From assembly GCA_016793095.1 (NCBI GenBank), contig JAEUJQ010000044.1, forward strand, positions 1 to 64,000: 64,000 nt of DNA. The letters are read 5' to 3'. This DNA comes from Myxococcaceae bacterium. Its GTDB lineage: Bacteria > Myxococcota > Myxococcia > Myxococcales > Myxococcaceae. Below the pieces are notes generated by a model. That model did no database searches. It worked only from the letters and a program-made list of their open reading frames with translations, and had not been told where the DNA came from. This document shows, one piece after another, positions 47,001 to 55,229 of the stretch; within the stretch, counting starts at the first letter, position 1, and every line of letters starts with the position of its first letter. Made by a program: the position numbers and the translations under genes.

Positions 47001-47464
47001 ATCATCGTTCCCGCCATCAGGCGCACGTTCCGCCCGCCGGCCGCCGACCAGATGAGATCGACGCGCTGGCCGGGCTTCACCTGCTGCGGCACCACCACGA
47101 GGAACACGGACTGGAGCCCGGCGTCCACCGCGACCTGCACGAACGAGGTGTCGCGGCCGCCTTCGCCCTCGGCCCGCAGGACGTAGAACGTCGTGCGATC
47201 CGGGCTGGCCTTCGCCGAGCCGACGCCGCTCAGCTCGTCGAACGCCACCGCCACGTTCGCGCCGGTCTGATCGACGAGCTCGACCGACTGCGCGCGCTCG
47301 ACGGTGAAGCTGAACGTCACCAGCTCGCCGCGGCGGATCGCCTGCTTGTCCACCGTGAAGGACGTGATCGCCGGCGGGTTGGGCGGCGGCTTCGGCTTGT
47401 CAGGCGGACGGCAGGCGATCGCGGGAACGATCAGGGCCAGGAGGACCCCAGTTCGGAGCTTCAT
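44006..47464 (-). CDS. Giant Ig-like / lamin-tail lipoprotein (paralog C)
   Basis: The 1152-residue lipoprotein has lipobox Cys18 (VPAIAC). It is the first gene of the operon. Ig-like modules begin ITSFTVDKQAIRRGELVTFSF; a DAG-rich spacer of about 25 residues lies near residue 275-300. The second half has a nidogen-like segment (LAPFWDDLEL), the lamin-tail motif (VLITEAMPAP, GQWVELYNPSADGEVDVAGL) and another nidogen-like segment (LAPFWADLFM). I start at ATG 47464 where the signal peptide begins. A promoter-like TTGACG/TAGACC pair lies about 90-115 nt upstream. Confidence 0.85.
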   Translation of the reverse strand: MKLRTGVLLALIVPAIACRPPDKPKPPPNPPAITSFTVDKQAIRRGELVTFSFTVERAQSVELVDQTGANVAVAFDELSGVGSAKASPDRTTFYVLRAEGEGGRDTSFVQVAVDAGLQSVFLVVVPQQVKPGQRVDLIWSAAGGRNVRLMAGTMMLSTMESGSATDTPMRSTTYTLAGERADGSLSTQSATVTVVPQIDAFTATPPAAKPGEKITLTWRTSGAEQVSIAEATFGAILSTTTDVAMGTAEFVVPSFFADAGVFDAGASDPDAGLDDGGVDGGVDAGPPPLPPVPVVRDGFPLRFTLTATTTMPNQQTQRAVDARVGQGPVIELFDAPGFGTRGRPLTLSWRTTGAARIELQANGLPFYTPLAGVSTTGSFKVGNFSADTTFTLVAYDFNGLQVSSAKLVRAVAPPRIISFIVPMAAPTAGMRITATWMTADATFLLLRLKGGPAFFREDGVNSVANGTTQFTVPLKGTYVFEAYNAAGDKAVEERLIDVGAPIQFTINPELLGRGELTTMTWDVGLLSANDMPGLLNPPPAVAMNATAFDDLTMAPTARQLFFANRDDGTATITLPNGFVFPFATRQARQLTVSTNGFVALTAGAGALAVNQDLSDVGYSGPPLLAPFWDDLELGADGRVLWNLDEATMPRRLTISWHKVKRVGAMGSDLTFQVQLFETGKFLFAWEVLDGPGADGSDATIGAIDAVDAYQGLVSFNSSTAAELAVDTERVWFSGNLEGAGQRQLRLRGPSVLGFVVETAQERIPVYGRARAFGPSDVLITEAMPAPLQVVPQGQWVELYNPSADGEVDVAGLRLESGTGANPFVLPADTILPPNGFFVVGQSMDPGLNGDAGVRLEWSAGALPLTLPDSVRLVLPTQLADGGTLVVSRLGWGGFNSILPDGGPGPDGGVDQGASVQAPENVLVRSGQPPFRCARTLTFGPPGQTGTPGARNEECFPYVLSEIPVNYEDISAATGPISFTFSILNDDGAASVPLPTSFSYFGQTYGSVRVCSNGWASFVDTSSTSFSNKTLPSSSTPIQTLAPFWADLFMLPASAAFAARRGDRTIIQWKDFTTYANRNSPTPDVLNFQIKLFDSGVIEFHYATMTGANGVSATRWIDNPDGTAALAISVNQPTVLPNTAFRFTPRSLLGGTP

Positions 47465-47550
47465 GTCACGCCTCGGTGAGCAGAGTTCGAGGGGCCATGG
47501 CGACGACAACCCCTCGTGAAGAATTGAGTTTCCGTTCGGACAAGCCGAGG

Positions 47551-47580
47551 GGTCTAGCGATGGGCCCCCTCACCCGTCAA
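47551..47580 (-). promoter_or_regulatory. Candidate promoter of the giant-lipoprotein operon
   Basis: On the minus strand TTGACG (47580-47575) is followed after 18 nt by TAGACC (47556-47551). It points at paralog C, with a leader of about 80 nt. The rest of 47465-47630 shows nothing else I can name. Confidence 0.45.
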
Positions 47581-47630
47581 CCTGGATTGCTCAGGTGCGG
47601 CCGCCACGTGTCAGGCAATGTGGGCGGGGT

Positions 47631-48350
47631 TCAGAAGAGCACCCCGACACCGGCCGCGAAGACGGTGTCGTGCATGTAGCCGCGCAGGTAGCGGGTGATC
47701 TCCACCCGCCAGGTCAGCCGCACCGTCTCGTCTTCGAGGATCGCCGGCCGTCCACGCAGCCCGACGCCGTACTGGAGGAGGAAGCGGGCGCCCTGGAGCT
47801 GCACCTCGGTCTTCTCGACCCGCACGCCGGTGAAGGCCGCGTCGACGCCGAGGCCGAGCTGCGCGAACACGCCGAGCGACTTCGTGAAGGGCCACGAGAA
47901 GGCGGGCGCGACCGTGAAGTAGTGGTTGCTGCCCCAGCCGGCGACCTGCCCGGTGCCGTCGGTGGTGACCGCGAAGCGCCAGGTGACGTCGGCGAAGAAC
48001 ATCTCGCGCAGGTACTCATCGGAGAACAGGCGGCCCCACTCCCAGGTGAAGCGCAGGCCGAAGGTGAAGCGTGGGTCCACGCCGCCGCGGCTGGCCTCGA
48101 GCAGGACGAGCCCGGCGTTGACGTCTCCCCCGATGCCGTAGTTCGGGTCGTCGATGGAGGCCAGCCGCTCGTCACGCTCCTGCGCGTCTTCGTCTTCCTG
48201 GCGGAGGCGCTCCGACTTGCGGCTCTTCTTCGGCCGGTCCGGCTCGTCGGAGGCCGCTTCGTCGTCGTAGGGCAGCGGGGCGTCGTCCTTGTCCGCCACG
48301 GCCGGCAGCGAGACACCCAGACAGAGGAGCGCGATCAGGAGTCGGTGCAT
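47631..48350 (-). CDS. Outer-membrane-beta-barrel-like protein of unknown function
   Basis: The 239-residue precursor has a signal peptide (LLIALLCLGVSLPAVA), a strongly charged Asp/Glu/Lys/Arg segment (about 20-60), and a C-terminal half made of alternating strands that ends in GVGVLF. A terminal aromatic residue is the usual outer-membrane barrel signature. It may sit in the outer membrane with a periplasmic acidic arm. The start is the ATG at 48350, 8 bp behind the metallopeptidase gene's stop, so it is likely co-transcribed with it. Confidence 0.7.
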   Translation of the reverse strand: MHRLLIALLCLGVSLPAVADKDDAPLPYDDEAASDEPDRPKKSRKSERLRQEDEDAQERDERLASIDDPNYGIGGDVNAGLVLLEASRGGVDPRFTFGLRFTWEWGRLFSDEYLREMFFADVTWRFAVTTDGTGQVAGWGSNHYFTVAPAFSWPFTKSLGVFAQLGLGVDAAFTGVRVEKTEVQLQGARFLLQYGVGLRGRPAILEDETVRLTWRVEITRYLRGYMHDTVFAAGVGVLF

Positions 48351-48358
48351 GGCGGTCG

Positions 48359-49648
48359 TCACGGCAGGGGAGGGAGGACCTTGCAGGTGGTGCCGCGCCG
48401 GGTGGTGCCGGGGCAGCTGGGCATCTTGTCGGCGCAGTCGGTGCGCATGCACTGCAGCTGCAACCGATCCATCGCTTCGCTGCAGAACGCACGTCGGAGA
48501 TCGACGTCAGCGACGTGGCTGGCGATCACCTCGGCGACCGCCTCGGGCGTGAAGGCCATCTGGTTGTTCACGTTGCGGGTGATCAGCTGGCTGAGGCCAG
48601 GCGACTGCGAGCGCTCGTCGTTGTACGCGCCCAGCAGCGCGACCTGCAGCGACTTCACCTTCGGCAGCCCGCCCGCCTTCGAGCCCGCCTGGTACAGCGT
48701 GGACGCCCACAGGTTGCCGTAGAGGTACATCTCGCGCCCGCGGATCCACATGTCCTGGTTGAAGGTCTTGAGCGCCTGCCGCAGCCCCTCGTCCATGCAG
48801 GCATCGGCGCGGCTGACGTCCCGCTGCCGTGCGTAGGCCTCGTCCGAGATGCTCACCGCCAGGATGTCGGGCCGGCAGCCCGAGAGCGAGCGGCAGGTGG
48901 TGCCGAAGCCGTGGAAGTCCGCCAGGCCCTCGTCGAGGGACTTGAGCAGGTTGAAGGCCTCGCCGCTCCAGGTGCGGATGGGCAGCGGAATGCCCTCGTC
49001 GTTGAAGACGCGCTTGCTGAAGACCTTGTGCGCGACCTCGTGGCCGATGACGCCGAGGTTCATCGGCAGCGGCACCTTGCTCTCGTTCTTGAACGGCGTG
49101 ATCGTGAACGCCTTGATGAACGAGAGGTAGAGCGCGTTGTCCGTGACCGGCTGATCGGAGTTGAGGCGCAGCTCGGTCCAGTACATCACCTTCATCTTGT
49201 TGAGCTCGTCGGGGGTCTGCGTGGGCACCTGCGACGCCGCGAGATCCTGGAAGTAGAGGTACGCGTTCTCGAAGTTCCAGTACGTCGTCACCATGTTCCA
49301 GGTGTGGAAGTCGGCCGGCCAGTACACGCCCGAGCGCTCGAGGTAGTTGCCGCGCACGTCGGCGCCCTTGTCCTTCACCAGCACCTCGTAGCGCTGCTCC
49401 TCGGTGAGGTTCTCGATGCCGCCGCGCTGCAGCGGGTCGTTCGGGTCCAGGGTGACGCGGGTGACGCCGACGAGCTCGGCGACCGCGCCCTTGAGGGTGG
49501 TGAGGTTGCCGATCGTCTGCAGCTGGACCTCGCGGGTCTCGTAGCTGCCCGTCTCGACCGGGATGATGGCCATCACGCGCACGGGCGGGGCGGGAGCAGG
49601 GCCGCACGCGAGCGCGGCGAGGCAGAGGGCAGACAGGAACGCACGCAT
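48359..49648 (-). CDS. Gluzincin-like metallopeptidase lipoprotein
   Basis: The 429-residue lipoprotein has lipobox Cys15 (AALAC). The zinc motif is His203-Glu204-x2-His207 (IGHEVAHKVF), and Glu240 in SLDEGLADFHG lies 33 residues later as a third ligand, the gluzincin arrangement. The C-terminal 60 residues have several Cys. I know no close family; substrate and whether it is active are unknown. Start ATG at 49648. The neighbour downstream is an OMP-like protein, which may be a partner. Confidence 0.72.
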   Translation of the reverse strand: MRAFLSALCLAALACGPAPAPPVRVMAIIPVETGSYETREVQLQTIGNLTTLKGAVAELVGVTRVTLDPNDPLQRGGIENLTEEQRYEVLVKDKGADVRGNYLERSGVYWPADFHTWNMVTTYWNFENAYLYFQDLAASQVPTQTPDELNKMKVMYWTELRLNSDQPVTDNALYLSFIKAFTITPFKNESKVPLPMNLGVIGHEVAHKVFSKRVFNDEGIPLPIRTWSGEAFNLLKSLDEGLADFHGFGTTCRSLSGCRPDILAVSISDEAYARQRDVSRADACMDEGLRQALKTFNQDMWIRGREMYLYGNLWASTLYQAGSKAGGLPKVKSLQVALLGAYNDERSQSPGLSQLITRNVNNQMAFTPEAVAEVIASHVADVDLRRAFCSEAMDRLQLQCMRTDCADKMPSCPGTTRRGTTCKVLPPLP

Positions 49649-49719
49649 GGCGGCGGAGCCTACACCGCAGCGCGCGTTTCGGCGCTCACTCTCGGCACGC
49701 GGCGGTCCACACGCCGTCG

Positions 49720-49748
49720 TTGCTGGGGCAGAGGCAAACCTCTACGGT
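49720..49748 (+). promoter_or_regulatory. Candidate aspS promoter
   Basis: TTGCTG at 49720-49725 is followed after 17 nt by TACGGT at 49743-49748, about 40 nt before the aspS ATG. The -10 match is weak. Confidence 0.3.
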
Positions 49749-49788
49749 GCCCGCGCTGCATCACTCCTCACAGGAAGAGCCAGAAGAC

Positions 49789-51747
49789 ATGTCGCACCAG
49801 TTCATCTCGAAGGTGAAGCGCACCCACTCCTGCGGCGCCCTGCGCGCCTCGGACATCGGCAAGGACGTCGTGCTGTTCGGCTGGGTCAACAGCCGCCGCG
49901 ACCACGGCGATCTGATCTTCATCGACCTGCGCGACCGTGAAGGCCTCACCCAGGTGAAGTTCGCCCCCTCCATCTCCCAGGAGGCGCACGACCTCGCCGA
50001 GCAGCTGCGCTCGGAGTGGGTGATCGCCATCGCCGGCAAGGTGCACGACCGCGGCACCCAGTGGTCGAAGAAGGAGAACAAGGAGGTCTCGGCGGCGAAC
50101 CCGAACCTGCCCACGGGCGAGGTCGAGGTCTACGTCACCGACATTCAGGTCCTGAACAGGTGCGAGGTGCCGCCCTTCGAGATCAGCGAGCACATCAGCG
50201 CGAACGAGGAGCTGCGCCTGCAGTACCGCTACCTCGACCTGCGCCGGCCGCCGCTGCAGAAGGCGCTCATCACCCGCGCGAAGATGAACGCCGCCACGCG
50301 CAGCTACTTCGTCGACAACGGCTTCCTCGAGCTCGAGACGCCCTTCATGGGCCGCTACACGCCCGGCGGCGCCCGCAACTTCCTCGTGCCCTCGCGCCTC
50401 AACGCGGGGAAGTTCTACGCGCTCGCCGAGTCACCGCAGCTCTACAAGCAGCTCTTCATGGTGGCCGGCTTCGAGCGCTACTTCCAGATCGTCAAGTGCT
50501 TCCGCGACGAAGATCTGCGCCTCGACCGGCAGCCCGAGTTCACCCAGATCGACGTCGAGATGAGCTTCGTCGCCCAGGACGACGTGTTCGGGGTGATCGA
50601 GGGCCTGCTCAAGCGCCTGTGGAAGGAGGTTCACGGCCTCGACATCCCCACGCCGTTCCCGCGGATGAACTTCGACGAGTCGATGGAGAAGTACGGCAAC
50701 GACAAGCCCGATCTGCGGTTCGGCATGTCGCACGTCGTGCTGAACAAGGTGATCGAGCAGTTCGGCGCCGAGGGTGGCGTCGCGCCCATGTGGGAGGCGC
50801 TGCAGCAGAAGGGCGGCCTCATCAAGGCGCTCGTGGTGAAGCCGGTGAAGCCGGGTGAGCATGACCCGAGCGTGGTGAAGGCGAAGGAAGAGGCGTTCCG
50901 CAAGGCGAACCCGAACCCGACCGCGAAGGTGCCGCCGCCCCCGCACGAGCTGTCGCGCAAGGAGATCGAGGAGACCGAGGCGTACGTGATGGGCATGGGC
51001 GCGAAGGGCCTCGCGCGCGCGAAGCTGGCCGAGAACGGCGAGTGGACGCAGGCGCCGCTCTTCAAGAACGCGAAGCCCGAGCTGAAGCAGGCGATCCTCG
51101 ACGCGACCGGCGCGAAGCCCGGAGACCTGATCCTCTTCCAGTTCGGGCCCGAGGCGAAGGTGCACACGGTGATGGCGAACCTGCGCGTCTACCTCGCCAA
51201 GCGGCTGTGGCTCATCCCCGAGTACGGCTCGGGCGGGAAGTGGAACTTCCTGTGGGTCGTGAACCCGCCGCTCTTCGAGTACGACGAGGAGACGAAGACC
51301 TGGCACGCGGCGCACCACGCGTTCACGCGGCCCATGGACGAGTGCCTCCAGTACCTGCAGCCCGACTCGTTCGATCCCGCGAAGGTGTACTGCTACCGCT
51401 ACGACGTGGTGCTGAACGGCTTCGAGATCGGCGGCGGCTCCATTCGTCTGCACGACCCGGCGGTGCAGTCGCTCGTCTTCAAGGCGCTCGGCATCAGCGA
51501 CGAGGACGCGCGCTCGAAGTTCGGCTTCCTGCTCGACGCGCTCAAGTTCGGCGCGCCTCCGCACGGCGGCATCGCGCTGGGCATGGACCGCCTCGCGTTC
51601 CTGATCACCGAGACCGAGTCGCTGCGCGACGTGATCCCGTTCCCGAAGACGCAGAAGGGCACCGATCTGATGACGGGCGCGCCCGGCGACGTGGACGAGA
51701 AGCAGCTGCGCGAGCTGTACGTGAAGAGCACGCCGCCCGCGAAGTGA
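49789..51747 (+). CDS. aspS: Aspartyl-tRNA synthetase
   Basis: The 652-residue class II synthetase has an N-terminal OB-fold (VVLFGWVNSRRDHG). Motif 2 is in FRDEDLRLDRQPEFTQIDVEMSF, a long bacterial-type GAD insertion lies in the middle, and motif 3 is in GIALGMDRL. Slightly longer than the usual bacterial length of about 590, because of the insertion. It charges tRNA-Asp (possibly tRNA-Asn as well, if the genome uses the indirect Asn route). The ATG at 49789 follows AGGAAGAG; a longer in-frame stretch upstream is not protein-like. Confidence 0.96.
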   Translation: MSHQFISKVKRTHSCGALRASDIGKDVVLFGWVNSRRDHGDLIFIDLRDREGLTQVKFAPSISQEAHDLAEQLRSEWVIAIAGKVHDRGTQWSKKENKEVSAANPNLPTGEVEVYVTDIQVLNRCEVPPFEISEHISANEELRLQYRYLDLRRPPLQKALITRAKMNAATRSYFVDNGFLELETPFMGRYTPGGARNFLVPSRLNAGKFYALAESPQLYKQLFMVAGFERYFQIVKCFRDEDLRLDRQPEFTQIDVEMSFVAQDDVFGVIEGLLKRLWKEVHGLDIPTPFPRMNFDESMEKYGNDKPDLRFGMSHVVLNKVIEQFGAEGGVAPMWEALQQKGGLIKALVVKPVKPGEHDPSVVKAKEEAFRKANPNPTAKVPPPPHELSRKEIEETEAYVMGMGAKGLARAKLAENGEWTQAPLFKNAKPELKQAILDATGAKPGDLILFQFGPEAKVHTVMANLRVYLAKRLWLIPEYGSGGKWNFLWVVNPPLFEYDEETKTWHAAHHAFTRPMDECLQYLQPDSFDPAKVYCYRYDVVLNGFEIGGGSIRLHDPAVQSLVFKALGISDEDARSKFGFLLDALKFGAPPHGGIALGMDRLAFLITETESLRDVIPFPKTQKGTDLMTGAPGDVDEKQLRELYVKSTPPAK

Positions 51748-51757
51748 GCGGGGTCCG

Positions 51758-52315
51758 TCAGCCGGTCGCGAACCAGTCGGCGGTGTCGAACTCGACGGCC
51801 TCGAACGGCTCGGCGCGCAGCGGCTCTCCGCCGTGAAACGCGCCGACGCGGAGCCACCCGCCCGCCTCGAGCCGGTTCACCTCGATGGTGCGCGCGAGCG
51901 GGTCGATGAACCACAGCCAGCGCACGCCCTCCCGCGCGTAGACGCGCGCCTTCGCGATGCGATCGATCGAGGCGGTCGAAGGAGAGAGCACCTCGAGCAC
52001 CCAGTCGGCCGCGAGGGCGAGGAACGGCTCCGACGGCAGCGCGGGCAGGCGCTCGCGCCGCCAGCCGGCGAGGTCGGGCACGAGAGCGTCGGCGCTCAGC
52101 CGGAGCTCGGGCTCATCGAGGATCCACCAGCCGCCGGGTGGGCGGGCGCGCCCGAACCGGCCGTTGATGTCGGCCCCCGCGTTCGAGGTCGTCTGCGCAT
52201 GCGGGAGCGCGGGACGGGGGAGCACGAGCAGCGCCCCGTCGATGATCTGGCCGATCATCGTCTCAGGCACCTGGTCGAGGTCGGCGAACGTCGCGGCTGG
52301 CTTCGTCTCTCGCAT
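51758..52315 (-). CDS. Uma2-family putative nuclease
   Basis: The 185-residue protein belongs to the Uma2 (DUF820) branch of the PD-(D/E)XK superfamily. The core residues are Asp81 in VPDLAGW, Glu108 in EVLSP and Lys122, and KARVYAREGVRWLWFIDP is the family's signature helix-strand. Role unknown; often associated with mobile or phage-related regions in other bacteria. The start is ATG at 52315. It is 29 bp behind the HEAT gene and may be in its operon; it converges on aspS with 10 bp between. Confidence 0.85.
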   Translation of the reverse strand: MRETKPAATFADLDQVPETMIGQIIDGALLVLPRPALPHAQTTSNAGADINGRFGRARPPGGWWILDEPELRLSADALVPDLAGWRRERLPALPSEPFLALAADWVLEVLSPSTASIDRIAKARVYAREGVRWLWFIDPLARTIEVNRLEAGGWLRVGAFHGGEPLRAEPFEAVEFDTADWFATG

Positions 52316-52344
52316 CAGCACCCGGGATCGTACCCGGTTTCGCG

Positions 52345-53226
52345 TCAGCGCGTCTTCGCGAGCAGGGCGTCGACGGCCGCGGGATCCTTCGCGCGCGCCT
52401 GGGCGAGCAGCAGCTTCGTCTCGGGCGCGTTGACGATCAAGATCGCGTCCTGCGCCTGCTGACGGACGTTGCCCGAGGACTCCGAGAAGCGCTTCACCAG
52501 CGCCCCGGCGGCGATGGCGCGCAGCTGCGGCACCTCGGCCTTCACCGGCGCGCCGGCCGGGGTCTCGAGCGCCCACTCGTTGCCGATCACCGAGAGCGCC
52601 TTGATGAGGGCGAGCTGCTCCTTCTCTGCGGTCGAGACGGCGAGCTGCCGCGCGAGGTAGTCGGCCACCACGAGGCGCCGGCACGAGCCCATGCCCGCCA
52701 GCACCGCGTCACGCGCCGCGCCGCTTCGCTGCGAGGCCGAGCGCACGAGGGCCGCCGCCGCGCCATCAGTGCCGAGCCGGCCCAGGCCATCAGCCGCCGA
52801 CCGCAGCACCTCGGTCGCCGTCGCGCCGTCGAGCGCCGCCACCAGCACGGCCTCGGTCTTCCCGTCACGTCGCGCCCCGAGCGCCTCGAGCAGGCCAGTC
52901 TGCCACGCCACCTGCGCCGACCTCGGCAGCGCGTCGTCGAGCGCCCCCTCGACGGCCAGGGCCTCGGCGAGCGCCCACGTCGCGTCGGGAATGGCGTTGA
53001 GCCGCGGCGTCACCGGCGCGAACCGGCCCCGCTTCTTCGCGTCGATGGCCGCCATCTGGGCCCGCACCGCCTGCACGGCTGTGAAGGCCTGGGGCGCCGA
53101 CTTCTTCGCCGCCGCGATGTGCTGGCGCAGCGCCGCGTCGTCTGCCGGCGTCAGCGTGATCTCCACCGCACCACGCGCGAGCGCCACCTGCGCCACCAGC
53201 ACCGTCATCAGGCTGAGCGTCCTCAC
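52345..53226 (-). CDS. HEAT-repeat-like protein coupled to the deiminase
   Basis: The 293-residue protein has a signal peptide (start M-RTLSLMTVLVAQVALARG). Helical repeats of Ala/Leu/Glu/Arg pairs follow, each of about 30 residues, which look like HEAT repeats (e.g. AADGLGRLGTDGAAAALVRSA). No catalytic motif. The GTG at 53226 overlaps the deiminase stop (GTGA), so it is likely a partner. Probably a periplasmic binding or scaffold protein; target unknown. Confidence 0.75.
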   Translation of the reverse strand: MRTLSLMTVLVAQVALARGAVEITLTPADDAALRQHIAAAKKSAPQAFTAVQAVRAQMAAIDAKKRGRFAPVTPRLNAIPDATWALAEALAVEGALDDALPRSAQVAWQTGLLEALGARRDGKTEAVLVAALDGATATEVLRSAADGLGRLGTDGAAAALVRSASQRSGAARDAVLAGMGSCRRLVVADYLARQLAVSTAEKEQLALIKALSVIGNEWALETPAGAPVKAEVPQLRAIAAGALVKRFSESSGNVRQQAQDAILIVNAPETKLLLAQARAKDPAAVDALLAKTR

Positions 53227-55079
53227 GGCGTCACCTCCCACCACTTCGTCGACGGAATCGCGCGCATCGCGTTCGTGCCGCAGTGAACTTCGCCGGCCAT
53301 GCGGTGGTACAGGTTCCAGTTCTCGACCCACTTCACCGTGTAGCCATGGGGCGCGAGCGCGTCTTCGAGGTGCTTCTGGAAGAGGTCGCGGCCGTTGATC
53401 ACCGGGCCGTGCGGGTTGGGCACGGCGACGGTCTTGTCGTCGATGACGAACAGGTTCACCGTACCGGGCTGGTGCGCCAGCGAGGTGCCCTGCACGTCTT
53501 CGTGCAGGAACGGCAGCTTGATGATCTCGGCGTCAGTGATGCCGGTCTCGCGCTTGATGATCGCCACCTGCTCGTCCACCTTCACCGCGGCCGCCGCGCT
53601 CGCCTGCATGACGTCGGTGTTCGCCAGCAGCGCCGAGATCGTCGTCACCGCGGGAACCTCGTTGCCCTGATCATCCATCCACTGCATGCCGACGAAGAGC
53701 CTCGTCGCGCCGTTGCCCCGCGTGACCTCGGCCTCGAGCATCGACTTCGCCAGGCGCGCGTCGTTGGCCAGCATGATCCACCCGCGCGGCGTGGACGCCT
53801 TGAGGAACGACACCGTCTCGTCCACGTGCCCGACGAGCAGCCACGAGGTGTCCACGTTCACGGCAGGCTCCTGGTACTTCTGGCCCTCGGTCATCGCGAT
53901 GAAGCTCCGATCAGGCGCAAAGCCCTGCACGCTGCCGCGGATCATCCGCCCCAGCGGCCACTGCTTCGTGCCTTGCGTGTAGGGAGGGATCGTCTCGAAG
54001 TTGCCGAAGGAGTTGAGCGACTGGATCTCCTCGGCGCTGTTCAGATCGATCTGCTGAATGCCAGCCACGTTCTTCCCACGGAAGCGGGTGAAGACGAGGC
54101 GTCCCGCCTCCCGCATCGGGAAGGAACGCGAGAACGGGTTCTCGATGTTGGCCGACCGGAAGAACACCCGCATGACGTGCTGGGCGCCGCCAGGGCCGGG
54201 CTTCGAGGCGTAGCCGGTCTCGAAGAAGTCCTGCGTCCACTGATCCTCGACCGCGGGGGTCTCGAGCGTCATCATCGGGCTCGCCGCGGTCACCGCCGCG
54301 CGCACGTCGGCGATGAAGCGGGTGGAGTCGGCGTCACGCGGCACCGCCGAGGCGTAGGCGGTCTCGGTGGGCAGGTTGTGGTGGAACGTCAGCACCGGCG
54401 CGACCCGCAGGCGAACGGCGTCGCTCCAGGTGCCGGGCTTCCAGTACTTCTGCTCAGGTACGGTCACCTGGAGCGTGACGTCGACGAAGCCGTCCCAGAC
54501 AGCGATCTCACGCACCACGTCCCGCCCCTCGAGCGCGATGGACAGGCCGGTCTGCAGCTCGGCCAGCGACAGGGGCAGCTCGGGGTCGATGACGGTGTAC
54601 GCGTCGCCGACGTGACGGAAGAGGCGGATCTGCTTCGCCTGGTTCGGGTCGATCACCAGCCGCGCTACCGTGCCTGCCGGCGCTTCAGGCCAGGCCTTGA
54701 TCGCCAGCGGTGCGAGATCGGCGGCGTCATCGGCGCCATTCACCACCTCGTCCGCTGCGTCGTTGCACGCGGGCAGCTGCGCGTCGGGCAGGGGGCGGCC
54801 AGAGGAATCGGTGCCGCGACACCGCGCGGCGTCGTCGTCGATGTTGGCGAGGAAGATCGCCCCGTGGGTGGCGTCCCAGGTGCTCTCGTTCTCGTCCTCG
54901 CTCGCCACGTCGAGCTCGATCACTCCGTTCCGGTTCACGTCCGCGCGCAGGTCGATGGGCGGGGTGCCCGGCTCGATGCGCACCTGCGTGGTCCCGGTCT
55001 CGAGCCGGGTGGACGGGCGCTCACACCCGCTGAAGCAGACCGCGGAGACGACAACCACCGACAGCGTGATCCTGAACAT
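53223..55079 (-). CDS. Protein-arginine deiminase lipoprotein (eukaryote-type PAD)
   Basis: The 618-residue lipoprotein has lipobox Cys19 (FSGC). It matches the animal peptidylarginine deiminase layout, without the first Ig domain. A Ca-binding middle domain (about 43-230) has ADVNRNG (46-52), then WDATHGAIFLANIDDD. The catalytic domain has Asp284 in DQWTQDFFETGY, His418 and Asp420 in VGHVDETVSF, and Cys600 in EVHCGTNAMR, all three catalytic positions present. It would convert protein Arg to citrulline, probably outside the inner membrane. The ATG at 55079 has GGAG upstream. Bacterial homologs are known but rare. Confidence 0.9.
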   Translation of the reverse strand: MFRITLSVVVVSAVCFSGCERPSTRLETGTTQVRIEPGTPPIDLRADVNRNGVIELDVASEDENESTWDATHGAIFLANIDDDAARCRGTDSSGRPLPDAQLPACNDAADEVVNGADDAADLAPLAIKAWPEAPAGTVARLVIDPNQAKQIRLFRHVGDAYTVIDPELPLSLAELQTGLSIALEGRDVVREIAVWDGFVDVTLQVTVPEQKYWKPGTWSDAVRLRVAPVLTFHHNLPTETAYASAVPRDADSTRFIADVRAAVTAASPMMTLETPAVEDQWTQDFFETGYASKPGPGGAQHVMRVFFRSANIENPFSRSFPMREAGRLVFTRFRGKNVAGIQQIDLNSAEEIQSLNSFGNFETIPPYTQGTKQWPLGRMIRGSVQGFAPDRSFIAMTEGQKYQEPAVNVDTSWLLVGHVDETVSFLKASTPRGWIMLANDARLAKSMLEAEVTRGNGATRLFVGMQWMDDQGNEVPAVTTISALLANTDVMQASAAAAVKVDEQVAIIKRETGITDAEIIKLPFLHEDVQGTSLAHQPGTVNLFVIDDKTVAVPNPHGPVINGRDLFQKHLEDALAPHGYTVKWVENWNLYHRMAGEVHCGTNAMRAIPSTKWWEVTP

Positions 55080-55124
55080 CGACACTCCGTTGTTCTTCTG
55101 CGTCCGGGCCCGAAGAGACGCGTC

Positions 55125-55154
55125 CACCTAGCCCAGCCGCACACCCGCCCACAA
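55125..55154 (-). promoter_or_regulatory. Candidate promoter for the deiminase/HEAT operon
   Basis: On the minus strand TTGTGG (55154-55149) is followed after 18 nt by TAGGTG (55130-55125), about 45 nt before the deiminase ATG. The same TTG...-N18-TAG layout occurs before the giant-lipoprotein operon, but both matches are modest. Confidence 0.3.
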
Positions 55155-55229
55155 GCCACCCACCCCGACGCACGGCGCCATGGGCTGCAGAATGGTGCAT
55201 CCCTGAGTTCGCAAGGTTAGGGAGGGTGC

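Noticed and set aside
45494-47479. 661-residue open frame on the + strand
   Set aside because: Arg-rich shadow of the giant lipoprotein C on the opposite strand; no domain or start signal.
53283-55220. 645-residue open frame on the + strand
   Set aside because: His/Arg-rich antisense of the deiminase gene, without motif.
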